From assembly GCA_028683855.1 (NCBI GenBank), contig JAQUHA010000001.1, positions 186,001 to 250,000 of the forward strand: a DNA stretch of 64,000 bases. The letters run 5' to 3'. How positions within the stretch are numbered: the first letter of the stretch is position 1; each line of letters opens with the position of its first letter. This document shows positions 9,890 to 20,152 of the stretch, one piece after another. The translations under genes were made by a program, and so were the position numbers. Origin of the DNA: Desulfuromonadaceae bacterium. Its GTDB lineage: Bacteria; Desulfobacterota; Desulfuromonadia; Geobacterales; Pseudopelobacteraceae. The notes beneath the pieces are model-generated. The model was not told the origin of the DNA and made no database searches. It was given only the letters and a program-made list of their open reading frames with translations.

Positions 9890-12800
9890 TTATATTGCCG
9901 TATTCCCCTTCCAGCGTTTTTTCATCCAGCTGCTGAGATCGTCCATTAAAGTGTACATAACCGGAACAACAAGCAGAGTCAGCAGAGTTGATGTGAGCAG
10001 TCCGCCGACCACCGCACGAGCCATCGGTGCGCGCCCCTCAGCACCCGCTCCCAGGGCGAGAAACAGCGGCATCATACCGAAGATCATCGCCAGAGTTGTC
10101 ATTACAATCGGTCTGAGTCGTGTGCGCCCCGCGAGGATTACAGCATCCCGCCGCTTCATGCCGTCCCGTCGTTGCAGTACCTTGGCGTAGTCAACAAGCA
10201 GAATTGCATTTTTGGTAACAAGCCCCATCAGCATTATAAGCCCGATAAGTGACATTATGTTTATCGTATCCCCGGTTATCTTAAGCATACCTGCCATACC
10301 TACGATTGAGAGCGGCAGGGAGAGCATTATCGCCAGCGGCTCGAAGAACGACTCAAACTGAGCAGCCAGAATCAGGTAAACAAACAGCACAGCAAGGAGA
10401 AGCGACTCCCCCATATATCCGAACGATTCAGCCATATCCTCTGCTTCACCAGACAGATTAATGAAATAGCCCGGTGGCATATTGATTTTTTTTGAAGCAC
10501 TCTCAACATATTTTGTAGCGGTGCCAATCGGCAGTTGGTCGAGATTTGCACTGATTGTCACCTGACGGGCAAGGTCGCGACGGTTAATTTCGGTTGGAGA
10601 TGCGGCAACTATCGTGTTGGTAATGCTTGAGAGCGGTATCAGGTTTATTCCGCCGTTTCCGTCCGGCACGGAGATGTTAAGATCCAGCACCTGTGCAGCA
10701 TTCTGCCTTAAATCAGCAGGCATACGGACGCGGAGATTAACAGCATCACCATCCTCATCCTCAAAAGTCGAGATTGCCTCCCCCCCTACCAGTCGACTGA
10801 TCGCAGCAACAATAGCATTAGTTGTAACGCCGGCAGATTGAGCCTTGTCGCGATCTACACGCAGACGGTACTCGGGGATATCATTCTCCAGAGTCATGGA
10901 AATATCGACTATTCCAGGTACTTTGTATAACTCCTCCTTAAGCTTTGCCCCAAGTTTTTTTAATACTTCCAGGTCATCACCCTTCAGGTTTACATTCAGA
11001 GGCTTCTGCGCCCCCCCTATCTGTCCCACCTCTTCAATCGAGAATGTTATTCCCGCAATTTTTCTAAGCCGCTCCCGGACTTCACGCTGCAAGGCAAACT
11101 GATTCCGCTTCCGCTCCTTCCGCTCTTTCAGCTTCACATACAAAAGTGCATCGCGCACGGTTCCGCTGTCACCTGCACCAATTGTCGAGTATGTATGGTC
11201 AACCTCAGGAAGCTCTTTTACCGCAGCGAGAACCAGCTCCATGCGCTGTTCAGTCTCAGCAACTGACGCGTCAGGGGCAGTTTTGAACGAAATCTGAAAC
11301 TCCCCTTTATCCTCCGGCGACATGAAAGAGGACTCCAGTGTCCCGAAAATCATTATTCCTCCGACAAAAGCGGCGAATGCAAGCCCCATCACACTCTTTC
11401 TGTGATCAAGCGCCCAGGCTATTGCAAAACGGTATCTATCCGCAGTTTTATCAAACCAGAGATTGAACTTCTCAAGCAGACGTGCAATCCCCTTTCTTCT
11501 CCCCTGAAGATGTATAGAAGGGTCATTCCAGCGGGATGAAAGCATTGGATCCAGAGTGAAGGAGACAAAGAGTGAAACAAGAACAGCGAAGGAGACGGAG
11601 ATGCCGAATTGGTAGAAAAACCGCCCAACTATACCTTTCATGAAAGCTACCGGGATAAAAACGGCAATTATCGACATTGAGGTTGCAAAAACGGCTAGTC
11701 CGATCTCAGAAGTACCGAAACGGGCAGCCTCCATGTGATCCTTCCCCATTTCGAGATGGCGGACAATGTTCTCGCGCACAACAATTGCATCATCAATCAA
11801 CATACCGATAGCAAGGGAGAGCGCCATAAGAGTCATAACATTCAGGGTCATGCCGAGTGCATTCATAATTATAAAAGAGGATATGACTGAAATCGGGAGG
11901 GTAATTCCGGTTATTACTGTAGAGCGCCAGGAGTTGATAAAACAGAAAACGATCAGAACAGTCAGGATGCCGCCGATCAGAAGAGTTTCCTTAACATCTG
12001 CAAGTGATTCGCGGGTCATTATCGAACCATCGCGGACAAGGGAGAGCTTCACACCTTCCGGCAGCTCCTTCTGCACTTTAAGCATAACCTTTTTGACAGT
12101 ATCAACCAGCTCTACCTGATTTCCCCCCGACTGTTTGTAGATATCAAGTCCAATTGCAGGCTTTCCGTTTACAAGCGCAAGCTTACGTTTCTCCTCAATG
12201 CCGTCCCGAACATCTGCAACCTCGCCAAGTTTTATAGGTCTGCCGTTTCTCTCCGCAACAGTCATCCGGCTGTACTGTTCGGCTCGAACCGGTTTACCCT
12301 CAATCCTCAGAGGGTATTCGGCATCACCTTTTGTTATACGCCCCAGCGGTGTATTCGTGTTCTCAGAACGGATACCGGCAACAATATCGTTAACACCCAT
12401 CTTGAGCGCATCAAGCTTTGCCGGATCGAGATTTATTATTATCTCCCGCTTCTGTCCGCCAACCATGTCGACCTTGCCTACTCCGGCAACACTCTCAAAG
12501 CGTTTTTTTATTTTCTTTTCAACAAGTGTTGTCAGTTCCCGTGGTGACAAAGTTGCAGACTCTACAGCCAGCGCAGCTATCGGAGCAGCATTAAAATCGA
12601 GCTTCTGTATAATCGGCTCATCAATCGAATCTGGTAATGTGCCGCGAATGGAAGAAATTTTTGCCCTTACCTCCTGAGCGGCATCGTTAACTTTCTCCTC
12701 GAGCCGGAACTCAACTACAACCGTTGAAACGCCCTCACGCGAGGTAGAGAAAACGTGCTTAACCCCCGCTATCTGATTAACAGACTCTTCAATGCGCTTT

Positions 12801-12991
12801 GAAAGTTCACGCTCCACAGTTTCAGGTGAGGCGCCGGAGAATGTGGTAACAACCGAAACAATCGGGAACTCGACATTTGGAAACATCTCAACTGAAAGAC
12901 GACGATAAGAAAAGATACCAAGAATAACCAGCGCCAGAACCATGACTGAGGCGAAGATAGGACGCTTTATAGATGTGTTGGAGAGAATCAT
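9890..12991 (-). CDS. RND-family efflux pump inner-membrane subunit (AcrB/MdtB-like)
   Basis: A 1033-residue protein, full length for the HAE-1 RND family. It begins with a cytoplasmic stub and TM1 ([20 protein letters not shown]) and has two large periplasmic domains. TM4 carries the proton-relay aspartates ([14 protein letters not shown]), and TM10-12 include [13 protein letters not shown] with the conserved Lys and the loop [11 protein letters not shown]. It should export drugs, bile-like compounds or solvents by proton antiport as a trimer. The adaptor gene ends 9 bp upstream on the same strand, so they form an operon. No outer-membrane TolC gene is next to it, so one must be supplied from elsewhere. 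Substrates cannot be read from sequence. Confidence 0.94.
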   Translation of the reverse strand: MILSNTSIKRPIFASVMVLALVILGIFSYRRLSVEMFPNVEFPIVSVVTTFSGASPETVERELSKRIEESVNQIAGVKHVFSTSREGVSTVVVEFRLEEKVNDAAQEVRAKISSIRGTLPDSIDEPIIQKLDFNAAPIAALAVESATLSPRELTTLVEKKIKKRFESVAGVGKVDMVGGQKREIIINLDPAKLDALKMGVNDIVAGIRSENTNTPLGRITKGDAEYPLRIEGKPVRAEQYSRMTVAERNGRPIKLGEVADVRDGIEEKRKLALVNGKPAIGLDIYKQSGGNQVELVDTVKKVMLKVQKELPEGVKLSLVRDGSIMTRESLADVKETLLIGGILTVLIVFCFINSWRSTVITGITLPISVISSFIIMNALGMTLNVMTLMALSLAIGMLIDDAIVVRENIVRHLEMGKDHMEAARFGTSEIGLAVFATSMSIIAVFIPVAFMKGIVGRFFYQFGISVSFAVLVSLFVSFTLDPMLSSRWNDPSIHLQGRRKGIARLLEKFNLWFDKTADRYRFAIAWALDHRKSVMGLAFAAFVGGIMIFGTLESSFMSPEDKGEFQISFKTAPDASVAETEQRMELVLAAVKELPEVDHTYSTIGAGDSGTVRDALLYVKLKERKERKRNQFALQREVRERLRKIAGITFSIEEVGQIGGAQKPLNVNLKGDDLEVLKKLGAKLKEELYKVPGIVDISMTLENDIPEYRLRVDRDKAQSAGVTTNAIVAAISRLVGGEAISTFEDEDGDAVNLRVRMPADLRQNAAQVLDLNISVPDGNGGINLIPLSSITNTIVAASPTEINRRDLARQVTISANLDQLPIGTATKYVESASKKINMPPGYFINLSGEAEDMAESFGYMGESLLLAVLFVYLILAAQFESFFEPLAIMLSLPLSIVGMAGMLKITGDTINIMSLIGLIMLMGLVTKNAILLVDYAKVLQRRDGMKRRDAVILAGRTRLRPIVMTTLAMIFGMMPLFLALGAGAEGRAPMARAVVGGLLTSTLLTLLVVPVMYTLMDDLSSWMKKRWKGNTAI

Positions 12992-13000
12992 TTTATGCCC

Positions 13001-14149
13001 TTATTTTGAAGTTGCCACCGCAACCTTATCACCATCTTTTAGATTGAACCCGCCCCTGATAACGTACTGCTCACCCGCTTTAAGCCCGGAAACTATTTCT
13101 ACCATATCACCCGTCACACTACCGCTGCCGATTTGCCGAATAGTAGCCACCCCGTCTTTAACAATAAACAGATTTCCTTTTTTCGCCTCAGGATTAAACG
13201 AACCGATTGCGCTGCGTGGAACCTGAAGAACCTGCGTACGATTTCCGGTAACAATTCTCCCCTTGGCAAAAAGTCCCCCTTTAAGGACTTCGGGAATGTT
13301 CCTCACCTCGGCAATTACTTTCAGTGAGCGGTCGGACGACGATAGTTCGGGGTTTATATACATGACTTTGCCGGAATATATTCTGCCGGGATTGGAGTCG
13401 ACGGAAAAATTGACCGTCTGTCCGCTTTTTACGCGACTTGAATCAACAGACGAAACAGTCATTGTAAGATTCAGAAGACGATTATCAACTATTCGGAAAA
13501 TCGGCCTGGCTGTCGCCGCATCACTTGTCAGGTCTCCTACGTTAACATCACGAAGGGAGACAACACCATCAATCGGCGCTGCAACAAGACTCTTTGCCCT
13601 TCTCGCGCTCCCCTGACGCAACTCCTCTTCTGCAACCTGAATCTGTGCCGATGAGACGGCAACACGAGCCTTTGCAGCTTCAGATTCACTTTTTGCGTCA
13701 TCCAGAGCCTGCTGAGTTGCAAGACCCGACTCTTTTAGCTTGAGAACTCTGGCAAGCTCGCGATCAGCCCTGTTTGCGCTAACCTGTGCCTGAGCCTGAT
13801 TTGCCTTTGCAGAGGCAATTCCCGCCTCAGCTCTTTTAACCTGAGCATCTGTTTCTGCCACGTCAATTCTAATCAGCGGCTGCCCCTTCTTTACGCGAAC
13901 CCACTCAGTAACCATTACTTCGCGAACCAGACCCGGAATCTGAGTTCTGACATCTACGGAAAACTTAGGCTCAAGTGAGCCGGTCACCTCTATCCCTTCA
14001 GAAATATCAGAAGCTGCCGCTGTATTCAGCTCAACAGCGATGGGAGGTTTTTCAACCTCAACCACCCCTTTCTCCGCATTTTTTTTGCCGCAGCCGGTAA
14101 AAGCGCAAAGTAAAGATATTGAAAAGAGAAGTGACGCTATAAATTTCAT
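13001..14149 (-). CDS. RND efflux periplasmic adaptor, lipoprotein (membrane fusion protein)
   Basis: A 382-residue adaptor. The ATG at 14149 follows AGGAG by 6 nt and begins a lipoprotein signal (FIASLLFSISLLCAFTGCGK, lipobox ending at Cys20), placing the protein on the inner membrane facing the periplasm. The following parts are the barrel/lipoyl half (GLVREVMVTEWVRVKKGQPL), an alpha-hairpin coiled coil, the second lipoyl half (SLVAAPIDGVVSLRDVNVGD) and a C-terminal beta-barrel/membrane-proximal domain. It bridges the pump encoded 9 bp downstream to an outer-membrane channel. The promoter at 14199-14227 drives the pair. Confidence 0.92.
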   Translation of the reverse strand: MKFIASLLFSISLLCAFTGCGKKNAEKGVVEVEKPPIAVELNTAAASDISEGIEVTGSLEPKFSVDVRTQIPGLVREVMVTEWVRVKKGQPLIRIDVAETDAQVKRAEAGIASAKANQAQAQVSANRADRELARVLKLKESGLATQQALDDAKSESEAAKARVAVSSAQIQVAEEELRQGSARRAKSLVAAPIDGVVSLRDVNVGDLTSDAATARPIFRIVDNRLLNLTMTVSSVDSSRVKSGQTVNFSVDSNPGRIYSGKVMYINPELSSSDRSLKVIAEVRNIPEVLKGGLFAKGRIVTGNRTQVLQVPRSAIGSFNPEAKKGNLFIVKDGVATIRQIGSGSVTGDMVEIVSGLKAGEQYVIRGGFNLKDGDKVAVATSK

Positions 14150-14198
14150 TATAAACTCCTGAGTTAAATATACCCGATTCAAAAGCAATTGCAGCTCA

Positions 14199-14227
14199 GG
14201 TATATGAAATGGAACAAGAGTTGTCAA
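14199..14227 (-). promoter_or_regulatory. Sigma70-type promoter of the RND efflux operon
   Basis: On the minus strand a perfect TTGACA (14222-14227) is separated by 17 nt from TATACC (14199-14204), about 50 nt upstream of the adaptor ATG. No repressor gene lies adjacent and no clear operator palindrome was seen. Confidence 0.7.
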
Positions 14228-14349
14228 ATTTATTCATTGGGTATTTATGTTTTTAAGGTTTGCAGATGAGTTGCTGTCGGGGTGGGATGAGGGATGAGAG
14301 ATGAGAGTCGTAGGAGCGTCGTATTCTTTCTCCGGCTGTTCTCATGCCG

Positions 14350-17300
14350 GTTTCAATCCTCGCCCGTCTGTTTAGGACGGGCGCTCACAGTGATATTCAA
14401 ACATCCGGCCTGTTTAAATTTGTGTCAATCCTCGCCCGTCTGTTTAGGACGGGCGCTCTTTTATCGTTTTTTGTCAATGAGTAAGATGAAATGTTTCAAT
14501 CCTCGCCCGTCTGTTTAGGACGGGCGCTCCAGCGGCATTGATCGCCCCGCCAACAAAGCGGCTGTTTCAATCCTCGCCCGTCTGTTTAGGACGGGCGCTC
14601 GCCTATCTGTTGTATTCCTGTCAAGACGCATAGAAAGTTTCAATCCTCGCCCGTCTGTTTAGGACGGGCGCTCCTTGAGCACTTGCCCTGATCCACGCAC
14701 GAACATCAGTTTCAATCCTCGCCCGTCTGTTTAGGACGGGCGCTCAGAAACTGGCTGAGGCGAAATGCGCTGATGTCAAGTTTCAATCCTCGCCCGTCTG
14801 TTTAGGACGGGCGCTCATGGGCATGGATGTCTCTTTTCCCCGACTTTCGTGTTTCAATCCTCGCCCGTCTGTTTAGGACGGGCGCTCGGAAACATGGCGG
14901 TACCATGCCTCTTCTGCCTCGTTTCAATCCTCGCCCGTCTGTTTAGGACGGGCGCTCCAAATGGCAAGGTCCTTATTGCCGGCGGTCGGCAAACAGTTTC
15001 AATCCTCGCCCGTCTGTTTAGGACGGGCGCTCTCACCCCTGTGAGCAGATTGAGGCGGTTTATGTTGTTTCAATCCTCGCCCGTCTGTTTAGGACGGGCG
15101 CTCGCGTTTATCTGTTTTTGGGACTGAATTATAACGTTTGTTTCAATCCTCGCCCGTCTGTTTAGGACGGGCGCTCAGGAAATGAAGCAGCATAAAAACA
15201 ACCGGAATATTGTTTCAATCCTCGCCCGTCTGTTTAGGACGGGCGCTCTTACGGGTGGCGACCATCGCCGGAGGTGATTTATGTTTCAATCCTCGCCCGT
15301 CTGTTTAGGACGGGCGCTCTGTGTTGACCACTGCCCCGCCCACGCTTGGACAGGTGTTTCAATCCTCGCCCGTCTGTTTAGGACGGGCGCTCGAACTTCA
15401 AGGCGCTTTACCAGGCGTTATATATGTTTCAATCCTCGCCCGTCTGTTTAGGACGGGCGCTCACCGGATTTCTGGAATCAGGTTTCATGGTTATTGTTTC
15501 AATCCTCGCCCGTCTGTTTAGGACGGGCGCTCCTGTTGTAATGAGGAAAAAGATTCCCTTGTGTAAGTTTCAATCCTCGCCCGTCTGTTTAGGACGGGCG
15601 CTCGTTGACCGATGCTGAGCGGGACAATTTCCATTCACTTTATGTTTCAATCCTCGCCCGTCTGTTTAGGACGGGCGCTCATTCCTCTTTTGAGGCCGGT
15701 ATGTGTACCAACGGTGGTTTCAATCCTCGCCCGTCTGTTTAGGACGGGCGCTCTTTGACTGGTTAGCGTTTACTGTCCAGACTCTAGTTTCAATCCTCGC
15801 CCGTCTGTTTAGGACGGGCGCTCCTACCTTAATCCAACGAAGAACGATTATGATTAAGTTTCAATCCTCGCCCGTCTGTTTAGGACGGGCGCTCAACTTC
15901 ACTCGTTTAGATATTGCTATCGACACCGTTGTTTCAATCCTCGCCCGTCTGTTTAGGACGGGCGCTCGCACTGCGACGAGATTAAGCTGCTGTCGTGAGT
16001 ATCGTTTCAATCCTCGCCCGTCTGTTTAGGACGGGCGCTCACGTAGTTGCTTTATGCTGCGAGTTCACTGAATATGTTTCAATCCTCGCCCGTCTGTTTA
16101 GGACGGGCGCTCCAAGATGCTGCCGAACACCACCGGATACAGGTCAAGTTTCAATCCTCGCCCGTCTGTTTAGGACGGGCGCTCGTAAATAGTAATTTGC
16201 AGTAATAAGAAAATAGTTGTTTCAATCCTCGCCCGTCTGTTTAGGACGGGCGCTCATACACTTTGCCGGATGTATAGTGGTGGCAGCTTGTTTCAATCCT
16301 CGCCCGTCTGTTTAGGACGGGCGCTCGAAATGAGAGACGAAATTCATGCTGCTTGGGAAGTTTCAATCCTCGCCCGTCTGTTTAGGACGGGCGCTCCATA
16401 GAGAACCCTGAGACCGGCCTGATCGAGACTATGGTTTCAATCCTCGCCCGTCTGTTTAGGACGGGCGCTCGTAATCGTAGGCAGCTGCTCCGTGACCTGC
16501 AGCAATGTTTCAATCCTCGCCCGTCTGTTTAGGACGGGCGCTCAATCAACTACCGTGAGAGGCTTTGCCCAACTTTCGTACAGTTTCAATCCTCGCCCGT
16601 CTGTTTAGGACGGGCGCTCCCTGAATAGTCTGATTGATTGCCTGAATATCAAGTTTCAATCCTCGCCCGTCTGTTTAGGACGGGCGCTCGTGTAAAGCGA
16701 TTTACTTCCGTCTGTGGTTAAAAGTGTTTCAATCCTCGCCCGTCTGTTTAGGACGGGCGCTCGCCGCATATATACTTTGTGCTATCGTTTGACAGCGTTT
16801 CAATCCTCGCCCGTCTGTTTAGGACGGGCGCTCGTGGTGAGCCACCGAATCTGGACTACCACAACCATGTTTCAATCCTCGCCCGTCTGTTTAGGACGGG
16901 CGCTCCCTGATACAGGCGCTTCATAAGTCCAAGCCATTGTTAGTTTCAATCCTCGCCCGTCTGTTTAGGACGGGCGCTCTTAAACATGAATGGATTTTAT
17001 TCAACTCTTCTCTAGGTTTCAATCCTCGCCCGTCTGTTTAGGACGGGCGCTCTTGGCCGACTGGCAAGTCCGCCCAGCATGCTTGGTTTCAATCCTCGCC
17101 CGTCTGTTTAGGACGGGCGCTCCATTTCATTAGGTGTTCCCGGATATACTCAGAACCGGTCGTTAGGTTTCAATCCTCGCCCGTCTGTTTAGGACGGGCG
17201 CTCATCATGCCAGTAGAAACAGTAAACCCTTTACACATGTTTCAATCCTCGCCCGTCTGTTTAGGACGGGCGCTCTATGCCCTACGGTATGCGCTCCGGT

Positions 17301-17489
17301 CATATTAATAGGTTTCAATCCTCGCCCGTCTGTTTAGGACGGGCGCTCAATCCGCTTTCCGTAAACGCTATGAAGCGGCAATAGTTTCAATCCTCGCCCG
17401 TCTGTTTAGGACGGGCGCTCATAGGTATGCTGGTTGCGCTTATCTTTGCTGTGTTTCAATCCTCGCCCGTCTGTTTAGGACGGGCGCTC
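14350..17489 (-). CRISPR. CRISPR array: 44 repeats of 37 bp, 43 spacers
   Basis: I located 44 copies of a 37-bp repeat (plus strand begins GTTTCAATCC and ends GGGCGCTC), the first at 14350 and the last at 17453-17489. Spacers average ~35 bp. Read on the minus strand, the repeat has an 8-bp stem (GACGGGCG paired with CGCCCGTC, 7-nt loop) and ends GGATTGAAAC, the 5' handle typical of type I-C and related systems. The array should therefore be transcribed leftward from the cas2 side. All repeats looked identical except the second from the left (14422-14458), with one T-to-G change at its third base, consistent with the leader-distal, oldest end. No duplicated spacer was noticed by eye. Confidence 0.98.
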
Positions 17490-17660
17490 TAACCCCTCAA
17501 AAAGTGGTTAGTTTCAAGCAAGTTAGCTCCTCTGTTATGCGAACCATTAAAACAGCAGCATAAAAAGGAGTAGAATAGTTCTTCTTTCCGACAATTATCT
17601 CAATAATTTCAAACATCGCGAATACCCCTGCTTTTCTGTTACAGCACCACTCTCGCGAAT
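17490..17660 (-). promoter_or_regulatory. CRISPR leader region
   Basis: These 171 bp lie between cas2 and the first (newest) repeat. They are AT-rich relative to the array, hold no ORF, and lie upstream of the array in the inferred transcription direction, as expected for a leader containing the array promoter and integration signals. A short inverted repeat (TAACC/GGTTA) abuts the last repeat at 17490-17510, followed by GTTTCAAG, which resembles the start of the repeat. I cannot assign a -35/-10 pair with confidence. Confidence 0.6.
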
Positions 17661-17954
17661 TCATACGACTAATGTATCCTCATCAAAGAGAATCGTCTGA
17701 ATCTCTCCAAAAGTTTCAACATGTTTGTCTCTCGGTTCTGTCAGACGGTAGATACGCAGATTATCCAACGTCAATTTAACCTCTTTTAACAGCTTACGCC
17801 GCAACTCCTCAAATTTTATAAGATCTACCTGGCATTCAAAAACCGATTTCTGTACTCGCTGACCGTAGTTTTTACACACCTGCGCTACTCGGCGTAAGCG
17901 CCTTCTCCCTTCTCGTGTTTCAGTATTTACATCATAACAGACAACTACCCACAT
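17661..17954 (-). CDS. cas2: CRISPR-associated endonuclease Cas2
   Basis: A 97-residue Cas2 of normal length. The N-terminal strand MWVVVCYDVNTET carries the conserved Asp (D8) that marks the ferredoxin-like core, followed by the arginine-rich helix REGRRRLRRVAQVCKNYG and RVQKSVFECQV. With Cas1 it forms the integration complex that inserts new spacers at the leader end. The gene sits between the array leader and cas1. Unusually, 131 bp separate it from cas1, largely filled by an interspersed repeat (17957-18085). Confidence 0.95.
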   Translation of the reverse strand: MWVVVCYDVNTETREGRRRLRRVAQVCKNYGQRVQKSVFECQVDLIKFEELRRKLLKEVKLTLDNLRIYRLTEPRDKHVETFGEIQTILFDEDTLVV

Positions 17955-17956
17955 AC

Positions 17957-18085
17957 CCCCCCCTAAAGGTAAATCCCCCTGAATCCCCCTTCAAGAAGGG
18001 GGACTTTGAAAGCAAATCCCCTTTTGAAAAAAAGGTTTTACATAAAGTTCCTCCCTTTGCAAAGGGAGGTCGGGAGGGATTTCCG
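17957..18085. repeat. G/C-run interspersed repeat (MITE-like) between cas1 and cas2
   Basis: About 130 bp consist of alternating pyrimidine- and purine-rich blocks, such as AATCCCCCTGAATCCCCCT, AAGGGGGACTTTGAAAGC and CCTCCCTTTGCAAAGGGAGG, with internal inverted repeats. This pattern is familiar from small non-coding interspersed repeats in many Desulfobacterota and other genomes. It begins immediately after the cas1 stop and ends before the cas2 start. No second copy was noticed in the window. It could form RNA hairpins that alter cas2 expression within the operon. Confidence 0.6.
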
Positions 18086-19120
18086 TTACCCATGAACATA
18101 CGGAACATAACTTTCCAAATCTCCGCGCAGGTGTCGTGCCAGCAGGCGAGCCTGAAGGTGCGGCAAGAGACCGATCGGGCTTTTCTCCGCCAGCAGCGGA
18201 TGTTCTGCTTCTTCCTGTTTGCGCTTCTGGTATGCGGCAACCACCTCTTTGCGCCCTTTTTCATTCAGGTACACGGCACCGCCAGGGCGTGATTCGAAAT
18301 GCTCAATAGTCAACTGTTTGCGGTTGATCAAGGTAATCGCCAGACGATCTCCCAGAAAAGCCCGGAATTCTTCCATCAGATCAAGTCCCAGTGAAGGCCT
18401 GCCCGGTCGCGGAACGTGCAGAAAGCCCATTTGCGGATCAAGACCAACTCCCTCCAAACCACTGATACAGTCATTCAAAATCAGCGTGTAAAGGAACGAA
18501 ATCAGGGCATTGACCGGATCAAGCGGCGGACGGCGATTGCGCCCGTTCATCGGAAGAGTGTCACGCTCGGCTGGCTTCATCATCAATTGAAAAACATCAA
18601 AATAAGCCGCTGCCGCCTCGCCTTCGAGACCCCGGATATGATTGGTGTCACGGGGCGACTTAAGATGGAAAAGCGCCTGTGCCTGCACATCTGCCGATTT
18701 CCGCAGGCGAAGTTCTTCGTCCGGTGTATCGGCTTCACGGGCGCTCCGCATCAGCACGTTACGGGCATTCTTGACTTTTCCGGCGGTCATAGCTGCAGCA
18801 ATGGCAATACATTTTGCTTCATTCTGAACAGCTTTGTACTGTTCCTGACGCAACAGCACATTACCTGTTGTTTTGCCCACCAGTCGGCATTTGAAACGCC
18901 CGTGACGATCAAGAATGACCACAGACCGACCATCTTCGCCGCATTTACCAAGAAAGAAGGGAGAAATCATCACATTGCCTATGGTAACGATTGAGCCAAG
19001 GTGATGGAGCGGAACCTGCAGCTTCAGTTCCCCTCCAACCTCAATCCGAACTGTTTCGTGGTCGAGCGAAAGGTATGCGCCCTGAGTCATCACGTAGAGA
19101 GTGTTGAGAAGTTGTTTCAT
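18086..19120 (-). CDS. cas1: CRISPR-associated endonuclease Cas1 (type I-C-like)
   Basis: A 344-residue integrase subunit. The metal-binding catalytic residues appear as E166 (RGLEGEAAAAYF), H235 (GFLHVPRPGRPSL) and E250 (LDLMEEFR). The N-terminal beta domain begins MKQLLNTLYVMTQGAYLSLD, as in Cas1c proteins. Cas1 with Cas2 integrates protospacers at the array leader, with Cas4 selecting PAM-containing substrates. Its start overlaps the stop of the RhuM-family gene by 4 bp (ATGA), so the two are translationally coupled. Its stop abuts a non-coding repeat that separates it from cas2. Confidence 0.96.
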   Translation of the reverse strand: MKQLLNTLYVMTQGAYLSLDHETVRIEVGGELKLQVPLHHLGSIVTIGNVMISPFFLGKCGEDGRSVVILDRHGRFKCRLVGKTTGNVLLRQEQYKAVQNEAKCIAIAAAMTAGKVKNARNVLMRSAREADTPDEELRLRKSADVQAQALFHLKSPRDTNHIRGLEGEAAAAYFDVFQLMMKPAERDTLPMNGRNRRPPLDPVNALISFLYTLILNDCISGLEGVGLDPQMGFLHVPRPGRPSLGLDLMEEFRAFLGDRLAITLINRKQLTIEHFESRPGGAVYLNEKGRKEVVAAYQKRKQEEAEHPLLAEKSPIGLLPHLQARLLARHLRGDLESYVPYVHG

Positions 19121-20139
19121 GGCAGGTACCTTTCTTCCAACTCCTTTACCACCGCCAGAAAGTCAAGTTCGACATGGGTTGGGTCCAATAACTGTTCCGC
19201 GCGATAGCGCTCATATTCAACATGGGCTTTTACCATTGCCTCCTCATGGCTGATTATCCCTCCATGTTTCAAAATCTCTCTGCCTGACAGTTTCAAAAAA
19301 TCGTCGAGTTTGGCAATCCAGTCAGTCATGTACATCGGCTTGCGAGATAATGCCTGAAGTTCGGCAAACTCCAGGTACGCAGTCACGATCCGATTGAGAA
19401 TTTCAAGCTCCTGTTCATTCAGATAATTCTTGGCGATTTCCGAATCAGCCTTACGCGGAGTATCCCTGTGCCAGTTCGTCATCCCCATATTCGGCTTTCC
19501 GGCATCAGCCCGGTGATGGATAATTTCGGCGGCGGTCTTACCGTGACTGGCCCAGTGCATTTTGTTCTGAATGGTGGCGAAGAACTGGCGCGACGCTTCG
19601 GCAGAAGGGCTGTAATCGATGCTGGTTGCGTAGATGTCCAGAACTTTGCGCCAGAAAACCTTTTCCGATGAGCGTATGTCCCGGATACGCGCAAGCAGTT
19701 CCTCGAAGTAGTTGCCGCTCCCGGCCTGCTTCAGCCGCTCGTCATCCATGGTGAAGCCTTTGATGATATACTCCCGTAGACGCTGGGTCGCCCAGATGCG
19801 GAACTGGGTGCCCCGAATGCTGTTGACTCTGTATCCAACCGAGATAATGACATCCAGATTGAAGTGATCAATGGTACGGGAAACCGTCCTGGCACCTTCC
19901 TGTTGAACTGTTGCAAAATTTGCAACAGTTGCATCCGGCTGCAATTCTCCGGTTTCAAAGATGTTTTTCAGGTGTCTGCTGATGCCCGATTTATCGACCT
20001 GAAACAGCTCCGCCATCTGATTGAGCGAAAGCCAGACGGTTTCGTTCTGTATTCGGGTTTCAATCCGAATCTTACCGTCAGGCGATGTATAAAGAAGAAA
20101 TTCACCCGTGACAGGGACCGGACTTTTTTTGCTGGCCAT
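19117..20139 (-). CDS. RhuM-family protein embedded in the cas operon
   Basis: A 340-residue protein resembling the virulence RhuM family. The N-terminal part contains a helix-turn-helix-like segment (LSLNQMAELFQVDKSGISRH) and family blocks such as RTIDHFNLDVIISVGYRVNS, RGTQFRIWATQRL and FWRKVLDIYATSIDY. The C-terminal part (NWHRDTPRKADSEIAKNYL, LNRIVTAYLEFAELQA) is also typical. The biochemical function of RhuM is not established; relatives occur in pathogenicity and defence islands. The ATG at 20139 follows GAGGAGG, 13 nt after the cas4 stop, and the gene overlaps cas1 by 4 bp. It is therefore a true operon member, not merely a neighbour. A toxin-like guard or an adaptation regulator are both speculation. 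Confidence 0.85.
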   Translation of the reverse strand: MASKKSPVPVTGEFLLYTSPDGKIRIETRIQNETVWLSLNQMAELFQVDKSGISRHLKNIFETGELQPDATVANFATVQQEGARTVSRTIDHFNLDVIISVGYRVNSIRGTQFRIWATQRLREYIIKGFTMDDERLKQAGSGNYFEELLARIRDIRSSEKVFWRKVLDIYATSIDYSPSAEASRQFFATIQNKMHWASHGKTAAEIIHHRADAGKPNMGMTNWHRDTPRKADSEIAKNYLNEQELEILNRIVTAYLEFAELQALSRKPMYMTDWIAKLDDFLKLSGREILKHGGIISHEEAMVKAHVEYERYRAEQLLDPTHVELDFLAVVKELEERYLP

Positions 20140-20152
20140 TACATTTCCCTCC

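Noticed and set aside
14294..16926. Several ORFs of 60-108 residues with repeated QSSPVCLGRAL and SILARLFRTGA strings
   Set aside because: They are translations of the CRISPR repeat in different frames and have no ribosome sites; they are not genes.
17915..18292. Two overlapping ORFs on opposite strands covering the cas1-cas2 gap
   Set aside because: They translate the interspersed repeat (ESPFKKGDFESKSPF-type strings) and the antisense of cas1; no coding signal.
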